Below are positions 36,749 through 45,506 of a stretch of 64,000 nt of DNA, piece after piece; within the stretch, counting starts at the first letter, position 1, and every line of letters begins with the position of its first letter. The notes below the pieces were generated by a model. The model did no database searches. It was not told the DNA's origin and saw only the letters and a program-made list of their open reading frames with translations. The stretch spans positions 2,076,501 to 2,140,500 of the forward strand of contig UGTZ01000001.1 of the NCBI GenBank assembly GCA_900455085.1, read 5' to 3'. A program made the translations under genes and the position numbers. The DNA comes from Providencia rettgeri (GTDB lineage: Bacteria; Pseudomonadota; Gammaproteobacteria; Enterobacterales; Enterobacteriaceae).

Positions 36749-37788
36749 TAGCGGATCACAACCTGCTCTTCACCCGCTGGTAATGCGCCAATTGTACCGA
36801 TTTGCCATGCGTTTTCGCCAAGCTTGTTCAACAGAACAAGTGCATTTTCAACTTCCTGTTGTGGTAGAGCAATAATAATCCCCACACCACAGTTGAAGGT
36901 ACGGTACATTTCATGAGTGCTCACATCACCAGCTTGCTGCAGCCAGTTAAAGACAGCAGGCCATTGCCAGCTGCTACCGTCAATAATTGCTTGTGTGTTG
37001 TCAGGCAGTACGCGAGGAATATTTTCCCAGAAACCACCACCAGTAATGTGGGCAATTGCATGGATATCGCTGTTTGCGATCAGCTCTAATACATTTTTAA
37101 CGTAAATGCGTGTTGGTTCTAATAAGTGGTCAGCTAAAGGCTTCCCATCTAATTGAGTTTCTTCTGGGTTGGTTTGGCTCACTTCGAGGATCTTGCGAAC
37201 CAGCGAGTAACCATTTGAATGCGGGCCGCTAGAGGCTAAAGCAATTAAGGCGTCTCCAGCACTCACTTTGCTACCATCGATGATTTCTGAGCGTTCAACA
37301 ACACCCACACAGAAACCAGCCACATCGTAGTCTTCACCATGGTACATTCCCGGCATTTCCGCGGTTTCACCACCTACTAACGCACAACCTGACTGTTTAC
37401 AACCTTCTGCAATACCCGTAATCACACTCGCCGCGGTATCGACATCTAGTTTACCGGTCGCGTAATAATCAAGGAAGAACAGAGGCTCTGCGCCTTGAAC
37501 AATCAAGTCATTGACACACATAGCCACAAGGTCAATCCCAATGGAGTCATGACGTTTTAAATCCATTGCTAAGCGTAATTTGGTACCGACACCGTCAGTG
37601 CCTGAAACTAAAACAGGCTCACGGTATTTCTGCGGTAGGGAACATAATGCACCGAATCCCCCAAGACCTCCCATGACTTCTGGGCGGCGGGTTTCTTTTA
37701 CGACACCTTTAATACGTTCAACCAAGGCGTTACCCGCATCAATATCAACACCGGCATCTTTATAGCTGAGAGAGGTTTTATCAGTCAC
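36748..37788 (-). CDS. purM: Phosphoribosylformylglycinamidine cyclo-ligase PurM
   Basis: This 346-residue enzyme closes FGAM to AIR in purine synthesis; E. coli PurM has 345. It is highly conserved, for example LSYKDAGVDIDAGNALVERI, SGTDGVGTKLRLAMDLK, ALVGGETAEMPGMYHGEDYD and ITGGGFWENIPRVLPD. I choose the GTG giving MTDKTS (37788), five bases after a G-rich site, because the family begins there; the TTG four codons upstream is less likely. A PurR box lies 65-80 bases upstream. Confidence 0.95.
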   Translation of the reverse strand: MTDKTSLSYKDAGVDIDAGNALVERIKGVVKETRRPEVMGGLGGFGALCSLPQKYREPVLVSGTDGVGTKLRLAMDLKRHDSIGIDLVAMCVNDLIVQGAEPLFFLDYYATGKLDVDTAASVITGIAEGCKQSGCALVGGETAEMPGMYHGEDYDVAGFCVGVVERSEIIDGSKVSAGDALIALASSGPHSNGYSLVRKILEVSQTNPEETQLDGKPLADHLLEPTRIYVKNVLELIANSDIHAIAHITGGGFWENIPRVLPDNTQAIIDGSSWQWPAVFNWLQQAGDVSTHEMYRTFNCGVGIIIALPQQEVENALVLLNKLGENAWQIGTIGALPAGEEQVVIR

Positions 37789-37800
37789 TACGGCCCCCAA

Positions 37801-38142
37801 GGCAATTACATTTTTGAGAAAAATAACATCATTGACATTATTCTAACAGGCTAGGCAAACGTTTGCGATAGCTTTGTGTTGGAAATTTTTGGGTACGTAT
37901 AATCGAAGAATGGTAGAACGTTATAGAAGTTGTATAGCAAAATAAGAAATGTATTTATTTAAATCAAATTTGCGGTTTTGCCAATTTCAACTTAACTGAG
38001 ATGAGGTATAATTTTTAAAAAATGGCGTTAATCGTTGTTGTTTTGACCAAAATCAAGCGTTATCTAGTGGCAACCAAAGCTAAAAGAGGTATAATCCGGC
38101 GATTTTTTTGTCCGCCGCCGTCTTAAATAGTAGGAGAAACCC
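37801..38142. other. Divergent purM/upp promoter region
   Basis: About 340 bases between divergent transcription units. It contains the PurR-type operator near purM, with a leftward TAGAAT -10-like hexamer between operator and start. No gene is seen. Confidence 0.6.
37853..37868. promoter_or_regulatory. PurR operator of purMN
   Basis: AGGCAAACGTTTGCGA matches the PurR consensus ANGCAANCGNTTNCNT at all but one fixed position and has the perfect GCAAACGTTTGC core. It lies at promoter distance from purM, so purMN is probably repressed when hypoxanthine or guanine is plentiful. Confidence 0.9.
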
Positions 38143-38769
38143 ATGAAGATCGTTGAGGTAAAACACCCTCTCGTTAAACATAAACTCGGCCTGATGCGAG
38201 ATCATGATATAAGCACAAAGCGCTTTCGTGAACTGGCCTCAGAGGTTGGTAGCCTACTGACTTATGAAGCAACTGCTGACCTTGAAACTGAAAAAGTGAC
38301 TATCGATGGTTGGTGTGGTCCTGTAGAAATAGAACAAATTAAAGGTAAGAAAATCACTGTAGTACCAATTCTTCGTGCGGGTATTGGTATGATGAACGGT
38401 GTATTAGATAGCATTCCAAGTGCACGTATCAGTGTGGTAGGTGTTTATCGTGATGAAGAAACACTGCAGCCTGTCCCTTATTTCCAAAAACTCGCCTCTA
38501 ACATTGAAGAACGTATGGCATTAGTGGTCGACCCAATGTTAGCGACGGGTGGCTCAATGATTGCTACCATTGATTTATTAAAAAATGCGGGTTGTACCTC
38601 GATTAAAATCTTAGTTCTTGTTGCAGCGCCTGAAGGTTTAAAAGCGTTGGAAGCTGCGCATCCAGATGTTGAATTATATACCGCTTCAATTGATGAGTAT
38701 TTAAATGAAGAGGGATATATCGTTCCGGGTCTCGGTGATGCGGGCGACAAGATATTTGGTACTAAATAA
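38143..38769 (+). CDS. upp: Uracil phosphoribosyltransferase Upp
   Basis: This 208-residue cytoplasmic enzyme salvages uracil to UMP with PRPP; the E. coli length is identical. The PRPP-binding loop is VVDPMLATGGSMIATIDLL, and the uracil-binding C-terminus is YIVPGLGDAGDKIFGTK. N-terminal KHKLGLMRDHDISTKRFREL is typical. It is followed after a terminator-like hairpin by the uracil permease gene uraA. Confidence 0.97.
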   Translation: MKIVEVKHPLVKHKLGLMRDHDISTKRFRELASEVGSLLTYEATADLETEKVTIDGWCGPVEIEQIKGKKITVVPILRAGIGMMNGVLDSIPSARISVVGVYRDEETLQPVPYFQKLASNIEERMALVVDPMLATGGSMIATIDLLKNAGCTSIKILVLVAAPEGLKALEAAHPDVELYTASIDEYLNEEGYIVPGLGDAGDKIFGTK

Positions 38770-38773
38770 TGAT

Positions 38774-38802
38774 AAGCCGACTGAGAAGTCGGCTTTTTTT
38801 TT
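38774..38802 (+). terminator. Terminator between upp and uraA
   Basis: A 9-bp perfect stem (38774-38782 and 38787-38795) with GAGA loop runs into a long T-run. It follows upp closely; uraA may then be read from its own promoter or by read-through. Confidence 0.88.
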
Positions 38803-38868
38803 GATTAATTGTAGAGACTCACTGCTTATTCAGTGATTAGCCATTTCGCTAAAAGAGGATAAAGCCAC

Positions 38869-40164
38869 ATGACACGTCGCACCATCAGTGTTGAAGAAAG
38901 ACCACCATTATTACAAACTATACCACTGAGCCTTCAACACCTATTTGCTATGTTTGGCGCAACCGTTATCGTACCGATTCTGTTTGGTGTAAACCCCGCT
39001 ACAATTTTGCTGTTTAATGGGATCGGAACGCTGCTGTATCTGTTTATTTGTAAAGGGCAAATTCCTGCTTATTTAGGCTCAAGTTTTGCATTTATTTCCC
39101 CAGTGCTGATTTTATTACCATTAGGTTATGAGCTGGCACTTGGCGGCTTCATTATCTGTGGCGTGCTGTTCTGTATTGTTGCACTGATTGTTAAAGTTGC
39201 AGGAAGAGGGTGGATAAACGTCATGTTCCCCCCAGCAGCAATGGGGGCAATCGTAGCCGTAATTGGTTTAGAATTAGCTCAAACGGCTGCAGGTATGGCT
39301 GGGCTATTACCTAAAGATGGCGCAGTGGTTGATTCGAACACGTTAATTATTTCCCTGACCACGTTGTCAGTCACTATTCTCTGCGCGGTCGTTTTCCGTG
39401 GGTTTTTATCTATTATTCCAATTTTGATTGGCTTTTTAGCGGGTTATGCATTGTCCTATTTTATGGGTATTGTGGACTTTACCCCGGTTATTGAAGCGCC
39501 GTGGTTTGCTATTCCTACATTTTATACTCCACGCTTCGAATGGTTTGCTATTTTAACTATTTTGCCCGCTGCATTAGTGGTTATCGCTGAGCACGTAGGG
39601 CACTTGGTCGTCACTGCGAATATTGTTGAACGTGACTTAATGAAATCACCAGGTTTACATCGTTCAATGTTTGCTAATGGGTTTTCTACGGTGATTTCCG
39701 GTTTCTTTGGCTCGACACCAAATACGACTTATGGTGAAAACATTGGGGTCATGGCTATTACCAAGGTATACAGCACTTGGGTAATTGGCGGAGCCGCAAT
39801 TATTGCTATTTTATTATCTTGTGTTGGTAAATTAGCGGCTGCTATCCAATTAGTACCAGTTCCTGTGATGGGCGGGGTTTCACTCTTATTGTACGGGGTA
39901 ATTGGTGCATCAGGTATTCGAGTGTTGATTGATTCAAAAGTCGATTATAACAAGCCACAAAATTTGATTTTAACCTCAGTGATTTTAATTATTGGTGTGA
40001 GCGGAGCCGTTATCCATATTGGTCAAGCTGAACTCAAAGGTATGGCGCTAGCAACAATAGTTGGGATCTTTATGGCATTATTATTCCGTTTTATAACGTT
40101 TGTTAGGCCTGAAAAGCAGTTTGTGACATCTGAAGTCCAAGAGCTTGATAGCAATAAAAAATAA
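38869..40164 (+). CDS. uraA: Uracil permease UraA
   Basis: This 431-residue inner-membrane uracil:proton symporter of the NCS2 family works with Upp in uracil salvage; E. coli UraA has 429. Seen are PPLLQTIPLSLQHLFAMFGA at the N-terminus, FICKGQIPAYLGSSFAFISP in helix 3 and the signature region PALVVIAEHVGHLVVTANI with the substrate-binding Glu, plus GSTPNTTYGENIGVMAITKV. About fourteen hydrophobic segments are visible. Confidence 0.96.
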   Translation: MTRRTISVEERPPLLQTIPLSLQHLFAMFGATVIVPILFGVNPATILLFNGIGTLLYLFICKGQIPAYLGSSFAFISPVLILLPLGYELALGGFIICGVLFCIVALIVKVAGRGWINVMFPPAAMGAIVAVIGLELAQTAAGMAGLLPKDGAVVDSNTLIISLTTLSVTILCAVVFRGFLSIIPILIGFLAGYALSYFMGIVDFTPVIEAPWFAIPTFYTPRFEWFAILTILPAALVVIAEHVGHLVVTANIVERDLMKSPGLHRSMFANGFSTVISGFFGSTPNTTYGENIGVMAITKVYSTWVIGGAAIIAILLSCVGKLAAAIQLVPVPVMGGVSLLLYGVIGASGIRVLIDSKVDYNKPQNLILTSVILIIGVSGAVIHIGQAELKGMALATIVGIFMALLFRFITFVRPEKQFVTSEVQELDSNKK

Positions 40165-40183
40165 GCCACACAATTTTCCATAT

Positions 40184-40207
40184 TGCCGTTCAATTGTTTG
40201 AACGGCA
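40184..40207 (+). terminator. Hairpin after uraA
   Basis: A 10-bp perfect stem TGCCGTTCAA/TTGAACGGCA (40184-40193 and 40198-40207) is followed by a short TTTGG. It separates uraA from hda. Confidence 0.7.
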
Positions 40208-40291
40208 TTTGGTCACCGTTCTTATTCATCTATCCGTGTTTTTTATGGTAAACTGCTAGATGAAAATTGATTTGTACAGCCAGAGGCGCTT

Positions 40292-40993
40292 CTGAACACA
40301 CCATCACAGCTTTCATTACCACTATATCTGCCAGATGATGAAACCTTTGCGAGCTTTTATGCAGGGGAAAATGGGGCGTTGCTGTCTGCTATTCAGTCTG
40401 CTATTAATCAACCCCATGGCAGTTATATCTATTATTGGTCGCGTGAAGGCGGCGGGAAAAGCCATTTACTGCACGCAGCTTGTGCAGAGCTGTCTGAACA
40501 AGGCATTGCAGTCGGTTATGTTCCTTTGGATAAACGTGCGTATTTTGTTCCTGAAGTACTAGACGGTATGGAACATTTATCACTCGTTTGTATTGATAAT
40601 ATTCAGTGCATCGCGGGTGATGAAGAGTGGGAAATGGCGATTTTCAATTTGTATAACCGTATTTTGGAAATTGGTCGCACTTGTCTATTAATTACTGGGG
40701 ACAGGCCTCCTCGGCAAATCGAACTGAAATTACCCGATTTAGCCTCTCGCCTTGATTGGGGGCAAATTTATAAACTGCACCCACTGAGTGACGAAGATAA
40801 GATTTGGGCACTGCAATTACGCGCTCGTATTCGTGGTTTTGAATTACCGGAAGATGTTTGTCGTTTCGTATTAAAACGTCTAGATAGAAAAATGGGAACG
40901 TTGTTTGATATCTTAAACAAACTTGACCACGCATCAATTGTCGCTCAGCGAAAATTAACGATTCCTTTCGTAAAAGATATTTTAAAACTCTAG
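40292..40993 (+). CDS. hda: DnaA inactivator Hda (CTG start)
   Basis: This 233-residue AAA+ protein binds the DNA sliding clamp and makes DnaA hydrolyse ATP, preventing over-initiation. No ATG, GTG or TTG precedes the clamp-binding motif. The conserved N-terminus NTPSQLSLPLYLPDDETF is read only from a CTG at 40292, five bases after AGAGG. That gives the E. coli length (233), and the E. coli gene is also known to start at CTG. The QLSLPL clamp-binding motif, WSREGGGKSHLLHAACAEL (Walker A-like), CIDNIQCIAGD (Walker B) and the C-terminal helical domain follow. The first ATG lies far inside. Confidence 0.93.
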   Translation: MNTPSQLSLPLYLPDDETFASFYAGENGALLSAIQSAINQPHGSYIYYWSREGGGKSHLLHAACAELSEQGIAVGYVPLDKRAYFVPEVLDGMEHLSLVCIDNIQCIAGDEEWEMAIFNLYNRILEIGRTCLLITGDRPPRQIELKLPDLASRLDWGQIYKLHPLSDEDKIWALQLRARIRGFELPEDVCRFVLKRLDRKMGTLFDILNKLDHASIVAQRKLTIPFVKDILKL

Positions 40994-41006
40994 TTGATTA
41001 AATGAG

Positions 41007-41028
41007 TTGGCAGCCATATAGCTGCCAA
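41007..41028. terminator. Hairpin between hda and yfgD
   Basis: An 8-bp perfect stem TTGGCAGC/GCTGCCAA (41007-41014 and 41021-41028) lies between convergent genes. T-runs are weak. Confidence 0.6.
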
Positions 41029-41036
41029 AATAGAGT

Positions 41037-41393
41037 TTATAAGATTTCACAAACCTGCTCAGGCGGACGACCTAAACGTGCTTTATCACCATTAACAACG
41101 ATAGGGCGTTCAATCAATTTAGGATTTTCATGCATTGCTTTAATGAGTTGATCCTGAGTTAAGCTGTCATCGTTTAAATTCAATTCCTTATACAACTCTT
41201 CTTTGGTGCGCATTAATTGACGAGCATCTTTAAAGCCTAACATTTTAAGGAGTTTTTTGATTTCAGCGACCGTTGGGGGCGTTTTTAAATACTCGACCAC
41301 CGTGGGGGAGATACCCTTATCAGTTAAAAGGGCTAAGGTTTCACGGCTTTTAGAACAGCGTGGGTTGTGGTAAATCTTCATCGAATCCGTCAT
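41037..41393 (-). CDS. yfgD: ArsC-family thioredoxin-fold protein YfgD
   Basis: This 118-residue protein belongs to the arsenate reductase ArsC family. The N-terminal HNPRCSKSRETLALL carries the single catalytic-type cysteine, and the C-terminal ERPIVVNGDKARLGRPPE carries the anion-binding arginine region. E. coli YfgD has 119 residues and sits beside hda as here. No ars operon is present, so true arsenate reduction is unproven. It lies 12 bases upstream of... the reading order is bepA then yfgD, probably one transcript. Confidence 0.9.
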   Translation of the reverse strand: MTDSMKIYHNPRCSKSRETLALLTDKGISPTVVEYLKTPPTVAEIKKLLKMLGFKDARQLMRTKEELYKELNLNDDSLTQDQLIKAMHENPKLIERPIVVNGDKARLGRPPEQVCEIL

Positions 41394-41405
41394 TATTATA
41401 ACTCC

Positions 41406-42869
41406 TTACGGTTTTGCATTTTTGTCACGTAATTGTAGTTTTCTAAGCGCATCAATGCGAGCGTCATAACGCTGCTGTTCGTAACTGCCTAAACGGCTTT
41501 GACGGCTAGCATCGCTGAGATAATTAATTGCAGTGTCATAGTTACCCCGTAACGCCATCCCTTCTGCGTAGGCAGCAAGTTCTTCGGTACGCTTACCTTG
41601 TTTTGCGGACGCTTCTGCCAGTAAATCCCAACCAATCGGGTCATCAGGGTAATCAAACGTATATTTATTCAGCAAGGTTGTTGCTTCTTTATATTGATGA
41701 TTATTAATTAATGCGTTAGCTAGGTTGACAATAAATACGGTATTTTTCGGTGATTTTTTCAAAGCATTCTGTAAACGAGAGACTGCTCTAGAGACTTGAT
41801 GTTGTTCAATGTCGACATCAGTCATGCTATCGATAAACCAAGGGTTATCGGGTTGTTTCGCTAATAGCTCTGTCAGGATTTTTCCTGCTTCTGCGTACTT
41901 TTTGTCTTGAGAAAGCAGTAGCGCTTTACCGTATTGCGCTGCAATTTGTTCTTGTGCAGAACCTTTACCATAGTTTTCAATGATTTGGTCTAAAGCATGT
42001 TTTTGCTCGGTACTATACATAGCTAAAATACGAACTCGGGCTAACATAAAGTCCAGTGATGATGGCACACTCACTTTAGGGTATTGGTTCGATCGGTTTC
42101 TGGCATCAGCTAAACGGCTATCCGGCAAGGGGTGCGTTAATAGAATTTCAGGGGGCTTTGACATATAGCGAGTTTGGTCTGACATTGTTTGCATAAAATC
42201 AGCCATCGCATGCGGGTCAAAGCCAGAGCGCCTTAATGTCTGTAAACCAATACGGTCAGCCTCTTGTTCATTGGCTTGGGTAAAGCTGATCATACCTTGC
42301 TGAACCCCTGCCATTGTGCCTGTTAAAGCGGCAAAACCGGCTTGAGGATTCGCCATCACTAACAGCAAAGAACCAATCGTCCCTGCAATCGCGAGAGGAG
42401 TGGTGCTTTTTTGGTCTTCCATCATTCGCGCAAGGTGCCTTTGCGTAACGTGGGATATTTCGTGCGCCATGACGGATGCTAGTTGACTTTCATTCTGGCT
42501 GTATCGGAACAATGCGGAGTGTAGCACTACATTACCCCCAAAATAGGCGTATGCGTTAATATTGGGGTTGTTGACTAAATAGAACTTAAACGGTGTTTTA
42601 ACTGAGTCGGCATTTTTCACTAACCGCATGCCAAGTTTGTTAACATATTGGGTTAACAATGGGTCATAAATAAGAGGGGTGCTGGCACGTATTTGGCGTG
42701 TAATAGCATCTCCCATAATAATTTCTTGGTTGATGCTAAGTGTGCCTCCTGCTGTGGTTCCTATATCGGGTAAGGTATCTTCAATTGCACTATAAGCAGG
42801 TAAAACTGCACCGTTCATTAGCGCAGCGATCATGAAAGCCAATAATGGATATTTTAAATTTTTCTTCAT
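41406..42869 (-). CDS. bepA: Periplasmic metalloprotease/chaperone BepA
   Basis: This 487-residue protein assists outer-membrane assembly of LptD and degrades stalled BAM substrates; E. coli BepA has 487. An N-terminal signal peptide ends at AYSA. The zinc motif is VMAHEISHVTQRH (HExxH), with the third ligand Glu in QANEQEADRIG. The C-terminal part is TPR repeats (LLAKQPDNPWF, NALKKSPKNTVFIVNLANAL). I use the ATG for MKKNLKYPLL because it gives family length; an ATG six codons upstream is possible. Ribosome-binding sites are weak for both. Confidence 0.94.
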   Translation of the reverse strand: MKKNLKYPLLAFMIAALMNGAVLPAYSAIEDTLPDIGTTAGGTLSINQEIIMGDAITRQIRASTPLIYDPLLTQYVNKLGMRLVKNADSVKTPFKFYLVNNPNINAYAYFGGNVVLHSALFRYSQNESQLASVMAHEISHVTQRHLARMMEDQKSTTPLAIAGTIGSLLLVMANPQAGFAALTGTMAGVQQGMISFTQANEQEADRIGLQTLRRSGFDPHAMADFMQTMSDQTRYMSKPPEILLTHPLPDSRLADARNRSNQYPKVSVPSSLDFMLARVRILAMYSTEQKHALDQIIENYGKGSAQEQIAAQYGKALLLSQDKKYAEAGKILTELLAKQPDNPWFIDSMTDVDIEQHQVSRAVSRLQNALKKSPKNTVFIVNLANALINNHQYKEATTLLNKYTFDYPDDPIGWDLLAEASAKQGKRTEELAAYAEGMALRGNYDTAINYLSDASRQSRLGSYEQQRYDARIDALRKLQLRDKNAKP

Positions 42870-43064
42870 GAAACGTGAGTATCCCATACAACATTTTAAT
42901 TTAGGGTAAGTACCGACTTTATTTCGGGTGTGCTTTAAGTAAGGCACTTAAAAATACGAAAAGTTTAAAACACATGATAGCAAAAGCTATCGTAAAATCT
43001 GTTCTTCGGTATAATTTTCGTTACTTTAGGAACTGTCCTTTGTGTTATTCCCTAGGAGCAATAA

Positions 43065-44129
43065 ATGCTGGAATTGTTTTTACAGTGGTATCGTCGGCGT
43101 TTTGCTGACCCACAAGCCATAGCCCTTTTTACATTACTCGTATCAGGGTTTGTGATCATCTTCTTTTTCAGCAGTATACTGGCTCCATTGCTGGCGGCAA
43201 TTGCTTTAGCTTATTTGCTTGAATGGCCAACCAATTTATTGCAACGCATAGGGTTATCCCGTTCAGTTGCTGTCGGTATTATTTTGACCTTATTCGCCGG
43301 AATAAGTGCAATGGTTATTTTAATTATTGCACCAACCGCATGGCAGCAAGGGATTAATTTGATGGCCGATCTGCCAAATATGGTTAACCGTTTCAATGAA
43401 TTTGCACAAAAACTGCCAGAGCAATATCCAGCACTAGTGGATGTAGGCATTATCGATATGATGGCAGATAACCTGCGTAGCCGTATGTCGGGTATTGCAG
43501 ACTCTGTGGTTAAAGCGTCAGTTGCTTCATTAATAGGTATTTTTACTTTAGCAGTTTACTTAGTTCTAGTGCCGTTGATGACATTCTTTCTTTTAAAAGA
43601 TAAAGAGCGTATTAGCAAAAGCTTCCTCAAGCTGTTACCGAAAAATCGTTTGTTAGTGGGTAAAGTTTGGGTCGAAATGAATGAACAAATCACCAATTAT
43701 TTGCGAGGAAAAGTTACTGAAATGGTGATTGTTGGGGTGGCAACATATTTATGTTTTGCTTACTTTGACTTGCGCTATTCCGTATTGCTGTCGGTTCTTG
43801 TCGGGGTAGCGGTATTAATCCCTTACATTGGTGCGGTCGCAGCCACGATCCCCGTGGTTATTGTTGCGCTCTTTCAGTACGGTATTGGTAGTGAATTTTG
43901 GTACTTAATGTTGTTTTATTTAGTTATTCAAGGTTTGGATAGCAACGTTGTGGTGCCTTTATTGTTTTCTGAAGCCGTGAATTTACATCCACTAGTGATT
44001 ATTTTATCTGTTGTGGTGTTTGGTGGGTTATGGGGCTTTTGGGGCGTGTTTTTTGCAATACCTTTAGCAACACTGATTAAAGCGGTTATTCATGTCTGGC
44101 CGGAAGAGCCAACGGAGTCAACGAACTAG
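43065..44129 (+). CDS. perM: Putative permease PerM (AI-2E family)
   Basis: This 354-residue inner-membrane protein belongs to the PerM/YdiK (AI-2E transporter) family; E. coli PerM has 353. The N-terminal LFLQWYRRRFADPQAIALF matches E. coli PerM style. About eight membrane segments surround a soluble helical region (LPNMVNRFNEFAQKLPEQYP). The signature VVPLLFSEAVNLHPLVIILS is present near residue 303. Its transport substrate in enterics is not established. It is divergent from bepA, as in E. coli. Confidence 0.9.
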   Translation: MLELFLQWYRRRFADPQAIALFTLLVSGFVIIFFFSSILAPLLAAIALAYLLEWPTNLLQRIGLSRSVAVGIILTLFAGISAMVILIIAPTAWQQGINLMADLPNMVNRFNEFAQKLPEQYPALVDVGIIDMMADNLRSRMSGIADSVVKASVASLIGIFTLAVYLVLVPLMTFFLLKDKERISKSFLKLLPKNRLLVGKVWVEMNEQITNYLRGKVTEMVIVGVATYLCFAYFDLRYSVLLSVLVGVAVLIPYIGAVAATIPVVIVALFQYGIGSEFWYLMLFYLVIQGLDSNVVVPLLFSEAVNLHPLVIILSVVVFGGLWGFWGVFFAIPLATLIKAVIHVWPEEPTESTN

Positions 44130-44138
44130 GTTAGTAAT

Positions 44139-44164
44139 AGTGCTGTATGAGGGCATACAGCACT
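44139..44164. terminator. Hairpin between perM and bcp
   Basis: An 11-bp perfect stem AGTGCTGTATG/CATACAGCACT (44139-44149 and 44154-44164) with a 4-base loop sits between convergent genes. It lacks a T-run but is very stable. Confidence 0.7.
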
Positions 44165-44176
44165 AAGAAGTAACGA

Positions 44177-44647
44177 TTAAGCGTGTGTATTGATGTAATC
44201 AAGCACGATTTCGTGGTGGTTACTGGTTTTAAAATTATCAAAGACGTACTCTATTTTCCCAGTAGGGTCAATAAGGAAGCTAATGCGATGAATCCCATCA
44301 TAGGTTTTCCCCATGAATTGTTTTTCACCCCAAACCCCAAATTGCTCACATACTTGGTGGTCTTCATCTGATAACAAAGTGAAGTTCAACATCTCTTTTT
44401 CAGCGAAACGAGATAGTTTCTCTGGTTTGTCTGTGCTAATACCTAATACTTCGACACCTTTCGCTTTAAGTGTATCCATTTCATCACGTAGACCACACGC
44501 TTGAACAGTACAGCCAGGAGTCATCGCTTTAGGATAAAAGTAAACTAATACGCGCTGACCCTGATAATCAGAAAGATTGATGAGCTCACCATCTTGGTCA
44601 GGAAGGCTAAAGTGAGGCGCCTTATCACCGGCTTTCAATGGGTTCAT
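44177..44647 (-). CDS. bcp: Thioredoxin-dependent peroxidase Bcp
   Basis: This 156-residue cytoplasmic peroxiredoxin reduces hydrogen and lipid peroxides; E. coli Bcp has 156. The peroxidatic cysteine is C46 in TPGCTVQAC and the resolving cysteine is C51, the five-residue spacing of the atypical two-Cys Bcp type. FSLPDQDGELINLSDYQGQ and YFYPKAMTPG are family-typical. It starts about 15 bases after the gcvR stop, so the two form an operon. Confidence 0.96.
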   Translation of the reverse strand: MNPLKAGDKAPHFSLPDQDGELINLSDYQGQRVLVYFYPKAMTPGCTVQACGLRDEMDTLKAKGVEVLGISTDKPEKLSRFAEKEMLNFTLLSDEDHQVCEQFGVWGEKQFMGKTYDGIHRISFLIDPTGKIEYVFDNFKTSNHHEIVLDYINTHA

Positions 44648-44661
44648 TACATATATCTCCG

Positions 44662-45219
44662 TTAACTTTGCATGTTGGGGTTGTTAACAATACTTATGTT
44701 GCCTTTAGCATTTAGCATTGTACATAGTTGTTGAAATTTATTTTTTATAATTATGCCATTATCGTCCAACGGATCGTGTGCAGTAATCTGAATTTCCAGT
44801 TGAGCGGGCATATCATTATTGGCTGGTTGTGTTTTAGAAACAAGCTCTGCGATATTACACTGCGAAGTTGTGAATAAATTTGTGAATTGCTCGACAATAC
44901 GAGGTGCATCGTCGACAACAACATTCACTGTTACTGTCGATGGGTAATAGGTTGTTTGCACACTCTGAGTTCTTTTCATTACGATAAGCAAGTCGAGCTC
45001 GGCGCCTTTAGGTGGTAATGTCGCTTCTAAAAGGGTGATAGCATTCCAACTGCCGGAGAGCATCATAATGAAGGTGAATTCCTTGCCAAACATCGCTAAG
45101 CGACTATCTTCAATATTACAATCACACTCGCTGACGAGACGTGTAATGGTATTCACAATGCCCGGACGATCTGTTCCCAGCGCAGTAATGACAAGAAATT
45201 GCTGTTCAGTCTTAGGCAA
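44662..45219 (-). CDS. gcvR: Glycine cleavage system repressor GcvR
   Basis: This 185-residue cytoplasmic protein has two ACT domains and blocks GcvA-dependent activation of the gcv operon when glycine is scarce; E. coli GcvR has about 190. The first ACT domain starts FLVITALGTDRPGIVNTITR, and the second begins near TVTVNVVVDDAPRIVEQFTNLF. It is divergent from dapA and upstream of bcp, as in E. coli. Confidence 0.94.
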   Translation of the reverse strand: MPKTEQQFLVITALGTDRPGIVNTITRLVSECDCNIEDSRLAMFGKEFTFIMMLSGSWNAITLLEATLPPKGAELDLLIVMKRTQSVQTTYYPSTVTVNVVVDDAPRIVEQFTNLFTTSQCNIAELVSKTQPANNDMPAQLEIQITAHDPLDDNGIIIKNKFQQLCTMLNAKGNISIVNNPNMQS

Positions 45220-45506
45220 AGTCTATTCCTTAGTATTTTAATTATGTCAGTTAAACATTTAATTAGAATATAGCAGTAAAATTCTAGCGCTAACAACTGA
45301 CTGACTATGAGGGTAAGGAAACCATAAAAAAGGTAATCTGCCAAGGGGGTAAATAGACTCTTGCGAGAAATATCAGTGAATTATTACTTCTATTTAAGTT
45401 AATGTCCTCGGCATTAACAAAATTCATTAAATTCTTGCTATTGGGTGGTTTTCTTCTTTGAAATGAAAAAGTAACATGGTAGTTCAATTATTAAGGGGGT
45501 ATCGCT

